From: an uncultured Sphingomonadaceae bacterium
GTDB taxonomy: Bacteria; Pseudomonadota; Alphaproteobacteria; Sphingomonadales; Sphingomonadaceae
Assembly: GCA_947503245.1 (NCBI GenBank)
Contig: CANNCV010000001.1
Span: forward strand, 62,001 to 126,000
Reading direction: 5' to 3'
Length of the DNA: 64,000 nucleotides
Shown here: one piece after another, positions 36,244-45,537 of the stretch
How the letters are laid out: every line of letters starts with the position of its first letter
Position numbering within the stretch: position 1 is the stretch's first letter
Made by a program: the position numbers and the translations under genes
Notes under the pieces: generated by a model
Seen by the model: the letters and a program-made list of their open reading frames with translations, nothing else
Databases searched by the model: none
Told to the model about the DNA's origin: nothing

Positions 36244-37364
36244 TATTGCTCTCCCTGACCAGTTGATGGTTGCGTGGGTGCTGGCACCGTTGGTTGAGCA
36301 ATGTTGTCAGCGCGTCGGCGTAATTCAGGCAGAGGCAGATAAGGCGTGACATTACCAGCTTCGACAATTGTCTTATCTACTTTACCCAGTACCGCCTCCA
36401 GCGTTTCATAATAGAGGCGCTGGCGCGTGACTTCAGGCGCCAGACGATATTGCTCATAAACCTGATCAAAACGTGAAGTTTCGCCTTTCGCACGTTCAAT
36501 CAAACGGCTGGCATAGGCACGCGCATCGTTTTTCGATGTCTCAGCTTGTTGCTGGGCAACGTTAACCTGCTTAAATGCTTCATTGACCTCTTTTGGCGGA
36601 TCGGATTGACGGATAGTAATACCCTGAATTAAAACGCCAGCGCGGTAATCATCCAATATTTCCTGCATGCGTTGACGCACCTGTGCCTCAATATCGGTAC
36701 GTGCCGGACCAATCGCATCGTCCAGCGAGAAATTGGCAATGACAGCACGCATCGAACTTTCGGCCGTCGCCTCTACTGCTCCATCAGGGCCCTCTAGTTG
36801 AAAGAGATACAGCTCAGGGTCGCGCACTGACCAGCGGACCTCATAGGCCATATCGATAATATTTTGGTCGCTCGTCAAAACAAAATTGCCGTCATTGGCG
36901 CTTGCCGTGCCGATCGATGTTTCGCGAATAGCCTGTGTGTCGACTTTTTCCATGGTTTCGAAAGGCATTGGCAGGGTCCAGTTAATGCCCGGGCCAACGG
37001 TGCGCGAATAGGAACCAAGAAACTTGACGACGCCCTGCTCTTGCGGACCCAGTCGCCATATGCTGGTCGATAATATCCAAAAAATGGCAATGCCAATCAG
37101 GGCCAGTGGAATGAACTTCTTGCTATCCGGCATTTTGGGCATGCCTGTCATGCCGCCACCGCCGCCATTAGGGCCACCCCCGCCAGAGCGGTTACGGAAT
37201 AAATCCTCTACCGTGCCCTTTTTGCCAGAGCCATTGCTGCTGCCAGAAGGTTGCCATGGATTATTGGGCCCGCCAGAGCCGCCTTTGGTCGGACCATCGC
37301 CCCAAGGACTGCCCGAAGCCATGAATGAACCGAATTGCGAAAATATCTTGGAAAAACTTGCCAT
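36243..37364 (-). CDS. hflK: FtsH protease modulator HflK
   Basis: This is the HflK partner of HflC, 373 residues. A long Gly/Ser/Pro/Asn-rich cytoplasmic N-terminus (GGSGGPNNPWQPSGSSNGSG, GGGGPNGGGGG) precedes one transmembrane segment (FIPLALIGIAIFWILSTSIW) and an SPFH domain (GVVKFLGSYSRTVGPGINW, LTSDQNIIDMAYEVRWSV). The order hflK-hflC-degP puts membrane and periplasmic quality control in one cluster. It is divergent from mrp with a 150-bp gap containing the promoters. Confidence 0.94.
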   Translation of the reverse strand: MASFSKIFSQFGSFMASGSPWGDGPTKGGSGGPNNPWQPSGSSNGSGKKGTVEDLFRNRSGGGGPNGGGGGMTGMPKMPDSKKFIPLALIGIAIFWILSTSIWRLGPQEQGVVKFLGSYSRTVGPGINWTLPMPFETMEKVDTQAIRETSIGTASANDGNFVLTSDQNIIDMAYEVRWSVRDPELYLFQLEGPDGAVEATAESSMRAVIANFSLDDAIGPARTDIEAQVRQRMQEILDDYRAGVLIQGITIRQSDPPKEVNEAFKQVNVAQQQAETSKNDARAYASRLIERAKGETSRFDQVYEQYRLAPEVTRQRLYYETLEAVLGKVDKTIVEAGNVTPYLPLPELRRRADNIAQPTVPAPTQPSTGQGEQ

Positions 37365-37514
37365 ATTCTCTTTATAGGTAACCCATGTTCAGAAAAATAG
37401 TGTCTTTGCGCATCTAGACCATGTTATGCGGCAAAATAATGATATTATTCGACCGACTGCACCTGCATCACTGCCCCTTGTTTCCCTATATAAGTGAAAG
37501 AGTTACCCCGAAAA

Positions 37515-38528
37515 ATGCCGACAGCTGAAGCGCTTGAAAAAATCTTGGAAACAATTGCAGGTTCTCGCCATTCGGGATTACGGATCGATGAAGGTGATGT
37601 TTCACTCGTTCTGGATGTCAGCGGCTTGTCGCAATTGGAACGCGATAAGATGGACATCGCCATCAAACAGGCATTGCGTCAGCAAGGCGGCGCACAAACA
37701 GTAAAAATCGCAATGACCGCTGAAAAAGTGAAACGGCGGCTCATTGCTGTGGGAAGTGGCAAAGGCGGCGTTGGCAAATCAACCGTTTCCACCAATTTGG
37801 CCATCGCCCTTATGCAGGCAGGGCACAAAACCGGAATGGTCGATGCCGATATTTACGGACCATCCCAGACTCATTTGCTGGATTGCCCCGAGACCAAGCC
37901 GGAAATTCACGATAAGAAATTGGTGCCGATAACCACACCATCAGGCATAAAATTGCTTTCTATGGGGCAGTTGATTGAGCAAGGCCGCGCTATTGCGTGG
38001 CGTGGCCCCATGGCAGGTAAGGCCTTGGCGCAACTGATTGATGCCGATTGGGGCGATGTTACCGATCTTGTTATTGATCTGCCGCCAGGTACGGGCGATG
38101 TGCAAATGTCTTTGATGCAGCAGTTTAAACCTGATGGCGCAGTGATCGTGTCTACACCGCAGGATCTGGCGCTGATTGATGCAACACGGGCCATAAACCT
38201 GTTCGATCAGGGCAGCATACCGATTATCGGTTTGATCGAGAATATGGCGGGCTATATCTGCCCCAATTGTGGAGAGATTAGCGACCCCTTTGGCGCAGGC
38301 GGGGCAGAAGCCGCGGCCCAACAGATGAACCTGCCCTTTTTGGGCCGCATCCCGCTCGACATTGCCATTCGCCAGACCAGTGATGCTGGCACGCCTATAG
38401 CCGCTATTGATTGTCCGCAAGCCGCGGCTTTTCGTGCGATCGCGGCCAAAACCGTTGTCAGACTCGATGATATCGCCAAAGCGCCACCTCCGGCTCCCGC
38501 TCACACTCCAGCGGCAGATGCGCAATAA
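37515..38528 (+). CDS. mrp: Mrp/NBP35-family iron-sulfur carrier ATPase
   Basis: This P-loop ATPase of the ApbC/Mrp family binds and transfers Fe-S clusters. The N-terminal MIP18-like DUF59 domain is short (LRIDEGDVSLVLDVSGL), then the deviant Walker A GSGKGGVGKSTVSTN, the LVIDLPPGTGDVQ region and the bridging-cluster motif YICPNCGEIS with CxxC. The track uses a GTG at 37494; I take the ATG at 37515 although neither has a clear Shine-Dalgarno sequence. The Mo-hydroxylase-like gene follows after four bases, suggesting co-expression. Confidence 0.94.
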   Translation: MPTAEALEKILETIAGSRHSGLRIDEGDVSLVLDVSGLSQLERDKMDIAIKQALRQQGGAQTVKIAMTAEKVKRRLIAVGSGKGGVGKSTVSTNLAIALMQAGHKTGMVDADIYGPSQTHLLDCPETKPEIHDKKLVPITTPSGIKLLSMGQLIEQGRAIAWRGPMAGKALAQLIDADWGDVTDLVIDLPPGTGDVQMSLMQQFKPDGAVIVSTPQDLALIDATRAINLFDQGSIPIIGLIENMAGYICPNCGEISDPFGAGGAEAAAQQMNLPFLGRIPLDIAIRQTSDAGTPIAAIDCPQAAAFRAIAAKTVVRLDDIAKAPPPAPAHTPAADAQ

Positions 38529-38532
38529 ATCA

Positions 38533-40803
38533 ATGACAGGCATATCCCGCAGAACAGTTTTGATAACAGGTGCCGTAGGCGCAGGGCTGGTCGTGGGTTG
38601 GTCCTTATTGCCCACCGAATTTGATAACCCCGTCCGCGCTGCACCGGATGATATTCTTTTCAACACCTATGTGCGGCTAACAGCCAGTGGTAGCATTACA
38701 ATCTCCATTCCAGTGCTCGACTTTGGTCTGGGTGAATCCACCTTGCTCGCCCAAATTATTGCGCAGGAAATGGGCGCAGATTGGCGCACTATTGCCATTG
38801 AGCCAGCTACGCCCAGCCCAGTTTACGCAAATATGACGCTGCTAAAACGTTGGGCACCAATAATTGCCCCACAAGATACCGGCACAGCAATTGCGCAAAG
38901 CGACCTTTTACTACAGCGTTATGCTGACCAGACACCCTTTATGATCAGCGGCGAAGCATCCACACTGGCCAGCTATTATCAACCCTGCCGCGATGCTGGT
39001 GCAGGGGTGCGCATCTTGCTTGCCAGTGCAGCAGCAGAGCGTTGGGGTATCGATTGGGAGCAATGCACGGTCGCCAATAATTTTGTATCCTTTGACGATA
39101 AACAACTTTCCTTCGCGCAATTGGCGCAAGAGGCAGCGACGCAAACTCTACCCGATATCTTACCGCTCAATCCCGATGGCCCCGGCGAACCAGAATTGCG
39201 AAATGATGCGTTGCAGGCATTGGATAATGGCGTGCGCACCAACTATCCGCGGCTTGATCTGCCCGCCAAAGTCGATGGCTCAGCCAATTTTGCTGCTGAT
39301 ATTCGCTTGCCGGAAATGCTCTACGCCGCCACTCGGCAAGGGCCACTGGGCAATAGCCGAGTCAAAACATTTAATCGCGACGCCGCGATGCAGGTAAATG
39401 CCGTTGTCGATGCTATTCAAAAGGATGATTTTGTGGCCGTGTTGGCGACAAATTGGTGGGCCGCCAATCAGGGACTAACCGCTAGCCGCCCTGAATTTAT
39501 CAGCATTGGGCGGCTGGCCGATAGTGACACAATGCAGCAAACTCTGGAAAATGCTGTGCGGGGCGGCCAGGGCTATAGGCTGGAATCGGTTGGTAATGTG
39601 GGCGATGCTCTAACACAGGACGGCGTTTTTATAGGCCAGTACCGCGTCGCAGCGGCTCAACATTGCACTATTGAAACCCAGTCGGCAACAGCCCGCTTTG
39701 CAGATGGCAGAGCGGAAATCTGGTATGCTGCGCAAGCACCATCCCAAACGCAGAGTGCAGTGGCAGAGGCTTTGGGTATTCCAGCCAAAAATGTCACGAT
39801 TTACCCCATGCCTTCATCAGGAGGTTGCGGCAAAGCGCTCGACCATCGCCCTGCCATTCAGGCGGCATTGCTGGCGCAGGAGACGCAGCGACCGGTGCAA
39901 CTTTGCTGGTCTCGCGGCGAGGAACAGGTGCAAAACCTGCCACGCCCACCAGCATATCTGGAATTGGCAGCCGCAACCCGTCAGGATGGTTCTATCACCG
40001 CGATGCACCACAAAATTGCCACACCCGCTTCGGGTCGTCAGACAATGCGCCGCTTGTTCGATGGCGATAGCCCCGCCCAAGCACGCGTTGAAACCACGGG
40101 CAGCTATGACCGCCATATGGTCGCAGGCGCCATGGCACCCTATGCCATAGCCAATATCAGCATAGACCATCATCCGGCCGATATTGCATTGCCAACCGGC
40201 ATGATGCGCGCCGATAGTGAAACGCTGAATTGTTTTGCCCGTGAATGTTTCATTGATGAATTGGCAATAAATGCTGCGCGTGAGCCTTTATCCTATCGGG
40301 TGCAGATGCTTGGCAAGACACCGCGACTGGTTGCCTGTCTATCACAGGCTGCAACCATGGCCGGATGGGATGGCGGCAGCAGAAATAGCGGGCAAGGCAT
40401 TGCCTGCCACTCAATGCACGGCGCAATGATCGCGATTATTGCCAATGCCCGGCGCCGCGATGACGGTGTTCGCGTCACACGGTTGAGCGCTGCGGTCGAT
40501 ATTGGTCAGGTCATCAACCCTGATATTTGTCTGCAACAGATTGAAAGCGGCATAGTTTATGGCATTGCCAATGCTCTGGGCGGCAGCAGCGAGTATGAAG
40601 GCGGACTGACCAATGGTCGGCATTTGCGCGATTATAATCTGCCCGTTTTGGCAGATATGCCTGAAATGGAAATATTTCTGATGCGCAGCAATAGTGCCGC
40701 AAGAGACGCTGATACGATAGGAATACCGGCGGTTGCGCCTGCCATTGCCAATGCCCTATTTTCGGCTACTGGCTTTCGCTTTCGCCAATTGCCATTGATT
40801 TGA
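38533..40803 (+). CDS. Divergent xanthine-dehydrogenase-family (IorB-like) large subunit
   Basis: The start at 38533 gives 756 residues with a twin-arginine-like N-terminus (SRRTVLITGAVGAGLVVGW), as in periplasmic or membrane-attached IorB-type aldehyde/isoquinoline oxidoreductases. The fold is recognisable from RAPDDILFNTYVRLTASGSI, the NYPRLDLPAKVDGSANFAADI region and the C-terminal PAVAPAIANALFSATGFRFRQLP. Several cofactor and active-site segments differ from the family: GGGFGRR reads SGGCGKAL, and the GVGEPG motif with the catalytic Glu before PP-I-APA reads DADTIG. No 2Fe-2S subunit (iorA) is adjacent. It may be inactive or catalyse something else. mrp ends four bases upstream. Confidence 0.78.
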   Translation: MTGISRRTVLITGAVGAGLVVGWSLLPTEFDNPVRAAPDDILFNTYVRLTASGSITISIPVLDFGLGESTLLAQIIAQEMGADWRTIAIEPATPSPVYANMTLLKRWAPIIAPQDTGTAIAQSDLLLQRYADQTPFMISGEASTLASYYQPCRDAGAGVRILLASAAAERWGIDWEQCTVANNFVSFDDKQLSFAQLAQEAATQTLPDILPLNPDGPGEPELRNDALQALDNGVRTNYPRLDLPAKVDGSANFAADIRLPEMLYAATRQGPLGNSRVKTFNRDAAMQVNAVVDAIQKDDFVAVLATNWWAANQGLTASRPEFISIGRLADSDTMQQTLENAVRGGQGYRLESVGNVGDALTQDGVFIGQYRVAAAQHCTIETQSATARFADGRAEIWYAAQAPSQTQSAVAEALGIPAKNVTIYPMPSSGGCGKALDHRPAIQAALLAQETQRPVQLCWSRGEEQVQNLPRPPAYLELAAATRQDGSITAMHHKIATPASGRQTMRRLFDGDSPAQARVETTGSYDRHMVAGAMAPYAIANISIDHHPADIALPTGMMRADSETLNCFARECFIDELAINAAREPLSYRVQMLGKTPRLVACLSQAATMAGWDGGSRNSGQGIACHSMHGAMIAIIANARRRDDGVRVTRLSAAVDIGQVINPDICLQQIESGIVYGIANALGGSSEYEGGLTNGRHLRDYNLPVLADMPEMEIFLMRSNSAARDADTIGIPAVAPAIANALFSATGFRFRQLPLI

Positions 40804-40856
40804 CGTTTCGGCGCATTAACTCTGCCAATATTCACTGGAACGTGTAAGGACGCCTG

Positions 40857-41939
40857 ATGGCCGAAGATATTGACATTCCGTCTTATGCCAATGTGCCGCG
40901 TCCTGATGGCCATCCCGCCGCGCCTGTTGGAAAGATTGGTGTGCTGCTGGTCAATCTTGGCACGCCAGAAGCGCCCGAAGTCGGCCCGATCAAAACCTAT
41001 CTGCGCGAATTTCTGTCGGACCGCCGCGTCGTGGAACTGCCCGCGATTATTTGGCAACCCGTTCTGCGCGGGCTTATCCTCAATACCCGCCCGCCCAAAA
41101 CGGCTATTGCCTATGGCAAAATCTGGCTGGATGATGGTTCGCCGTTGATGGTTTATACACGCGGCCTTGCGCAGCAATTACACACGCAATTCGCTGAAGC
41201 TGGCATGGACCATGTGCATGTCGATTTTGCCATGCGCTATGGTAACCCCAATATTCCCGATAAATTGCAGGCGATGAAAGATGCCGGATGTGACCGCATA
41301 TTGGTGGCTTCACTCTATCCGCAATATTCCGGCGCCACCACGGGCACTGCCAATGATAAGGTGTTTGAGACATTACAGGGCCTGAGATGGCAACCTGCGC
41401 TGCGCATCATGCCCCCTTATCATGATGACCCGCTTTACATTGCAGCATTGGCCAAGATGTTAGAACAACAAATTGCTGGTCTGGATTTCAAACCCGATGC
41501 CGTAATTGCCAGCTTTCATGGCATGCCGCTCAAAACCTTGCATGATGGCGACCCCTATCATTGCCATTGTCGCAAAACAGCGCGTTTATTGTCTGAGCAT
41601 ATGGCCGATTTTCTGTCCGCCAATACCAATGGCGAAGCAGGCAATGAGCTGATTGTTTCCTTCCAATCGCGATTTGGCCGCGCCAAATGGCTGGAACCAG
41701 CCACTGATGAAACGCTGGAAACCCTGCCCGGCAAGGGCATTAAAAAAGTAGCGATCTTTGCGCCTGGCTTTGCTGTCGATTGTGTTGAAACGCTGGAAGA
41801 ATTGGCGATTGAAGGCAAGGAAGAGTTTATGGAAGCTGGCGGTGAGCAATTTGCCTATCTGCCTTGCCTGAATGTTGACCCTATTGCCGATGATATGATG
41901 CTGGCGCTGGTACGCCGCGAACTGGGCGGATGGATATAA
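40857..41939 (+). CDS. hemH: Ferrochelatase
   Basis: HemH inserts ferrous iron into protoporphyrin IX, the last step of haem synthesis. At 360 residues it has the two-domain chelatase fold with LLVNLGTPEAPEVGPIKTYLREFLSD near the N-terminus, SLYPQYSGATTGT, the catalytic His in ASFHGMPLKTL and QSRFGRAKWLEP. It lies 53 bp after the Mo-hydroxylase-like gene on the same strand. A membrane b-type cytochrome gene occurs two genes downstream, but this does not prove functional coupling. Confidence 0.96.
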   Translation: MAEDIDIPSYANVPRPDGHPAAPVGKIGVLLVNLGTPEAPEVGPIKTYLREFLSDRRVVELPAIIWQPVLRGLILNTRPPKTAIAYGKIWLDDGSPLMVYTRGLAQQLHTQFAEAGMDHVHVDFAMRYGNPNIPDKLQAMKDAGCDRILVASLYPQYSGATTGTANDKVFETLQGLRWQPALRIMPPYHDDPLYIAALAKMLEQQIAGLDFKPDAVIASFHGMPLKTLHDGDPYHCHCRKTARLLSEHMADFLSANTNGEAGNELIVSFQSRFGRAKWLEPATDETLETLPGKGIKKVAIFAPGFAVDCVETLEELAIEGKEEFMEAGGEQFAYLPCLNVDPIADDMMLALVRRELGGWI

Positions 41940-42043
41940 ATCATCCGCATTTGCCGGGTAAAATCTTGCCATTGGCTTGACCCGATGCGCGCAAACGCAC
42001 AATCTGCGCAGCGATATATAGCAATTACGCAATGGGGACCAAA

Positions 42044-43615
42044 ATGGCTGATATTTTTCTGGGATTGGGCGGCGGAGAAAACCAGACCCTCAATATGGGG
42101 CGCGCTAATCGCCACGGTCTGATCGCAGGGGCAACCGGCACGGGTAAGACGGTCACTTTGCAAGGTCTTGCAGAGAGTTTTTCCGCGCAAGGCGTGCCAG
42201 TATTTGTCGCTGATGTGAAAGGTGATTTGTCAGGCATTTCCATGCAGGGTTCGTCCGACTTCAAACATGCGGACAAGCTGGAAGCACGCGCCAAAGAGCT
42301 GGGCATGGATGATTATGCCTATAGTGATAACCCCGCAATTTTTTGGGATCTTTATGGCGAGCAAGGCCACCCTATCCGCACCACCATCACCGAAATGGGG
42401 CCATTGCTGCTGGCGCGGTTAATGGATTTGAACGATACGCAGGAAGGCGTTTTGAACATCGTTTTCCGCTTTGCCGATGAACAGGGGCTGTTGCTGCTTA
42501 ACCTCGACGATCTGCAATCCATGCTGGCCTATACGGCAGAAAATGCCAAAGAATTGTCCGCCAAATATGGCAATGTTTCCAAAGCCAGTGTGGGCGCAAT
42601 CCAGCGGCAATTGCTGCAATTGGACAGTCAGGGCGCAGGCCAGTTTTTTGGCGAACCAGCATTGGAAATTGATGATTTCATTCAGTGCGATGAAAATGGC
42701 CGCGGCTATATCAATGTGCTAGCGGCTGACAAATTGATGCGCAGCCCGAAGCTTTACGCCACTTTCCTGCTCTGGCTGCTGGCGGAATTGTTTGAAACAC
42801 TGCCCGAAGTGGGTGATCCGGAAAAACCGAAACTGGTTTTCTTTTTTGATGAAGCGCATTTGCTGTTTGATGATGCGCCCAAAGCGCTGGAGGATAAGAT
42901 TGAGCAAGTTGTCCGCTTGATCCGGTCAAAAGGTGTTGGCGTATTTTTTGTGACGCAAAACCCTATTGACATCCCTGAAAAAGTGGCCGGACAATTGGGC
43001 AATCGCGTGCAGCATGCTCTGCGTGCTTTCACCCCGCGTGACAAAAAGGCGATCAAGGCCGCGGCCGATACCTTCCGCATCAACCCTGATCTGGATGTTG
43101 AGGAAGCGATTACCGAATTGCGGGTGGGTGAGGCTCTGGTTTCCACATTGATGGAAGATGGCGCGCCCAGCGTCGTGCAGCGCACATTGATCAAGCCGCC
43201 CCGTTCGCGGCTTGGCCCTGTCAGCAAGAAAGAACGCGCCATCATCCGCTCCATATCGCCTGTTGAAGGCAAATATGATGAGGAAATAGACCGCGAGTCC
43301 GCGGAAGAAATATTGCTGCAAAAAGCCACCGACGCCACTGAAACAGCCGAAGAAGTAGCCGAAAAAGGCGAAAAAGAAGTGGGCAAGCGCTCGCGCAAAA
43401 CCACCTCTATCTGGAGCAAGGCCATGAAACGTGCCGGACGTGCAGCGGCTGGTTCTGCCGCAGGTGCCGCAGCGGCTGCTGTTCTGGGCAAAAAGTCACG
43501 CGCCAATCCTGCACGGACCGCAGCTACATCGGCCGTTGGCTCAATCGTGACCGATCTGGCCGGACCGATTGCCGGACGTTTTGTCCGCAACCTTATTGGC
43601 GGCCTGATGCGATAA
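42044..43615 (+). CDS. DUF853 HerA-like ATPase (YjgR family)
   Basis: A cytoplasmic P-loop ATPase of 523 residues. ATG at 42044 is preceded by GGGGA at good spacing; the track ATG is four codons earlier. Walker A is [11 protein letters not shown] near residue 31, Walker [13 protein letters not shown] near residue 265, and the whole architecture ([44 protein letters not shown]) matches YjgR. The C-terminus is Ala/Gly/Lys-rich and ends in a hydrophobic stretch. The function of this family is not established; HerA relatives translocate DNA. The next gene starts one base after its stop codon. Confidence 0.9.
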   Translation: MADIFLGLGGGENQTLNMGRANRHGLIAGATGTGKTVTLQGLAESFSAQGVPVFVADVKGDLSGISMQGSSDFKHADKLEARAKELGMDDYAYSDNPAIFWDLYGEQGHPIRTTITEMGPLLLARLMDLNDTQEGVLNIVFRFADEQGLLLLNLDDLQSMLAYTAENAKELSAKYGNVSKASVGAIQRQLLQLDSQGAGQFFGEPALEIDDFIQCDENGRGYINVLAADKLMRSPKLYATFLLWLLAELFETLPEVGDPEKPKLVFFFDEAHLLFDDAPKALEDKIEQVVRLIRSKGVGVFFVTQNPIDIPEKVAGQLGNRVQHALRAFTPRDKKAIKAAADTFRINPDLDVEEAITELRVGEALVSTLMEDGAPSVVQRTLIKPPRSRLGPVSKKERAIIRSISPVEGKYDEEIDRESAEEILLQKATDATETAEEVAEKGEKEVGKRSRKTTSIWSKAMKRAGRAAAGSAAGAAAAAVLGKKSRANPARTAATSAVGSIVTDLAGPIAGRFVRNLIGGLMR

Positions 43616-43616
43616 T

Positions 43617-45059
43617 ATGGATAGGCCGCCGCACCATCAGGACCAGCCCATAGGTGCAGGAGAGATAGAGGCTATAAAGGTGGCCACGCCAGATTATAGA
43701 ACTTCACAGGCGCGCTATTCGCGTGTCGCTATGCTGCTGCACTGGCTGATTGCAGCGGCATTGGCTTTTCAAATGGGGCTTGGCGGGCGGCTCGAAGAAT
43801 TAAAGCCGGACAATGGCCTGTTCGCGGCCACACAATTGCACAAATCCATCGGTATTATGATTTTGCTGTTATCGCTTATGCGTCTGTGCTGGCGCTGGTT
43901 CAAACCGCCACCACCCGCATTGCCGGACAGCCGCCAAAACCATTTTTTGTCCAAGGCAGTTCATATCGGTCTGTACGCCTTTATGATTGGCGCGCCGCTT
44001 TCCGGTTGGCTGTTGGTGTCCACCTCCAAGCTGGGCATTGATACCTATATATTCAGCACATTATATTGGCCGCATATTCCCTTTGTTGGCGGGCTGGAAA
44101 CATCTGCCAAGGCAGCATTAAATGGCATGGCCGGAGCGGCACATCATTATCTTGGGTGGATGGGTTTGGCGCTTTTCTTGCTGCATGTTGCCGGGGCGTT
44201 GCGCCATCAGTTCCTGAAAGGCGAACCTTTATTGGCGCGGATATGGCCGAGCAGATGGGGCGTGAGCAAGATGACCGGCACTATGCTGATTATCGCTGCT
44301 TTTGCTATTATGTTCAGCCTGTCCGGCATCGCGCAGCAACTTTATGGCAGCGCGCAGGAAGAACCGGTGGCCAGTGCGCCAGATGCGCCGCCGGCAAATG
44401 CTGACCAGCTGGCCCAGGCAGCAGATATAGATAGCAGTGACCCAATAAGTGACGATGAACAGACTGAGCAACCTGACTCGGTTGAAACAGACAATGAAGA
44501 CCAGCCAGACGATGCGGACAATGGTGATCAAAGTGCTGAGCCTGACAATAAGGATATTAAGCCTGACCCTGCAATTGCCCATGATTGGCAGATTATAGAG
44601 CGCGCGCCCATTGCTTTTAGCTTTGCATGGAATGGCGAAACGGTGCGTGGCAGTTTTGCCGATTGGCAGGCCGATATCCGCTTTGGCGCAGACGCATTGG
44701 CGCAATCACGCATAGATGTGCGGGTAAATCTGGCCTCCGGCGTGACTGGCAACCCGCAAATTGATGATGCTTTGCCCGGCGCTGACTTTTTTGCCGCCGC
44801 GCTAAACCCGCAAGCACGCTTTGTGTCGAGCGATATACGCAGCACAGGCGGTGACAATTATGAAGCGCGCGGAACATTGACACTCAAAGGTATTAGCCAG
44901 CCGACAGTGCTGCGCTTTTCACTCGCGCTATCCGGTAATCAAGCCGTAGCCAAAGGCAATGCAAGCATAGACCGCAATGCGCACAAAGTGGGCGAAGGCA
45001 GCTACGGAGACATTTCCGATAGGGTTGCGGTCAGCTTTCAACTGACCGCTAAGCATTAG
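43617..45059 (+). CDS. Cytochrome b561 / YceI fusion protein
   Basis: Two known domains in 480 residues. Residues about 30-225 form a four-helix cytochrome b561 with haem-ligand His residues (AMLLHWLIAAALAF, LHKSIGIMILLL, AAHHYLGWMGLALFLLHVAGALRHQFL). A fifth hydrophobic helix and a ~75-residue Asp/Glu/Gln/Pro-rich linker (SDDEQTEQPDSVETDNEDQP) lead to a periplasmic YceI domain (SFAWNGETVRGSFADWQADI, ARFVSSDIRS, TLTLKGISQPTVL). YceI proteins bind isoprenoid quinone-like lipids, so a quinone-electron relay in the membrane is plausible. The fusion occurs in some Alphaproteobacteria. It overlaps closely with the DUF853 gene upstream. Confidence 0.9.
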   Translation: MDRPPHHQDQPIGAGEIEAIKVATPDYRTSQARYSRVAMLLHWLIAAALAFQMGLGGRLEELKPDNGLFAATQLHKSIGIMILLLSLMRLCWRWFKPPPPALPDSRQNHFLSKAVHIGLYAFMIGAPLSGWLLVSTSKLGIDTYIFSTLYWPHIPFVGGLETSAKAALNGMAGAAHHYLGWMGLALFLLHVAGALRHQFLKGEPLLARIWPSRWGVSKMTGTMLIIAAFAIMFSLSGIAQQLYGSAQEEPVASAPDAPPANADQLAQAADIDSSDPISDDEQTEQPDSVETDNEDQPDDADNGDQSAEPDNKDIKPDPAIAHDWQIIERAPIAFSFAWNGETVRGSFADWQADIRFGADALAQSRIDVRVNLASGVTGNPQIDDALPGADFFAAALNPQARFVSSDIRSTGGDNYEARGTLTLKGISQPTVLRFSLALSGNQAVAKGNASIDRNAHKVGEGSYGDISDRVAVSFQLTAKH

Positions 45060-45162
45060 GTCCCCTGCCCCGCCATGCGGTAAAGCGTAAGAGAAGTACG
45101 CCATAGAGCGATAGCAACCATGCTGAGAGCAAAGGCCAGTAACATGGGCCATGTTCGGCTGA

Positions 45163-45531
45163 TCACGGGGCGCAACCCACACATAGATGCGCCATCGGGT
45201 CAACCTCCAACCGCTTTGACGCGATCGCCTCCCCGCATTGCGCGCACCAGCCATAATCATCTTCATCAATGCGTTGCAGTGCTGCATCAATACGCGCCAG
45301 ATCATATGCGCGGCGGCGTGCCTCTGCTTCAGCCATTTGTTGCTGCTGCATCGCGTCCATACGACTCAAACGCCCGACACTTTGTTGATCCAATGTCACA
45401 GGCGCGCTCCATTGTGCATTATCCCTTTGTTGCTCACGCAAGGATTTCTGTTGATCGAGCAGCATGTCGCGAAACGCCGCAATTTGGTCTTTGGTCAGAC
45501 CGTCATCCATAAAATATGCCGACAACCACAT
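45163..45531 (-). CDS. DksA/TraR-type C4 zinc-finger protein
   Basis: A 122-residue protein with a central coiled coil (DQIAAFRDMLLDQQKSLREQ, DAMQQQQMAEAEARRRAYDL) and a C-terminal C4 zinc finger: WCAQCGEAIASKRLEVDP then HLCVGC. This is the DksA/TraR layout; true DksA acts on RNA polymerase with ppGpp and carries two Asp at the coil tip, whereas here the tip is not obviously acidic. A related small regulator is therefore more likely than DksA itself. The ATG at 45531 has AGGTAAG and lies six bases after the amidohydrolase stop; ATG at 45510 is an alternative. Confidence 0.85.
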   Translation of the reverse strand: MWLSAYFMDDGLTKDQIAAFRDMLLDQQKSLREQQRDNAQWSAPVTLDQQSVGRLSRMDAMQQQQMAEAEARRRAYDLARIDAALQRIDEDDYGWCAQCGEAIASKRLEVDPMAHLCVGCAP

Positions 45532-45537
45532 TCTTAC

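Noticed and set aside
42754-43590. 278-aa minus ORF opposite the DUF853 ATPase
   Set aside because: A long antisense shadow of a GC-biased gene; Ser/Ala-rich without motif.
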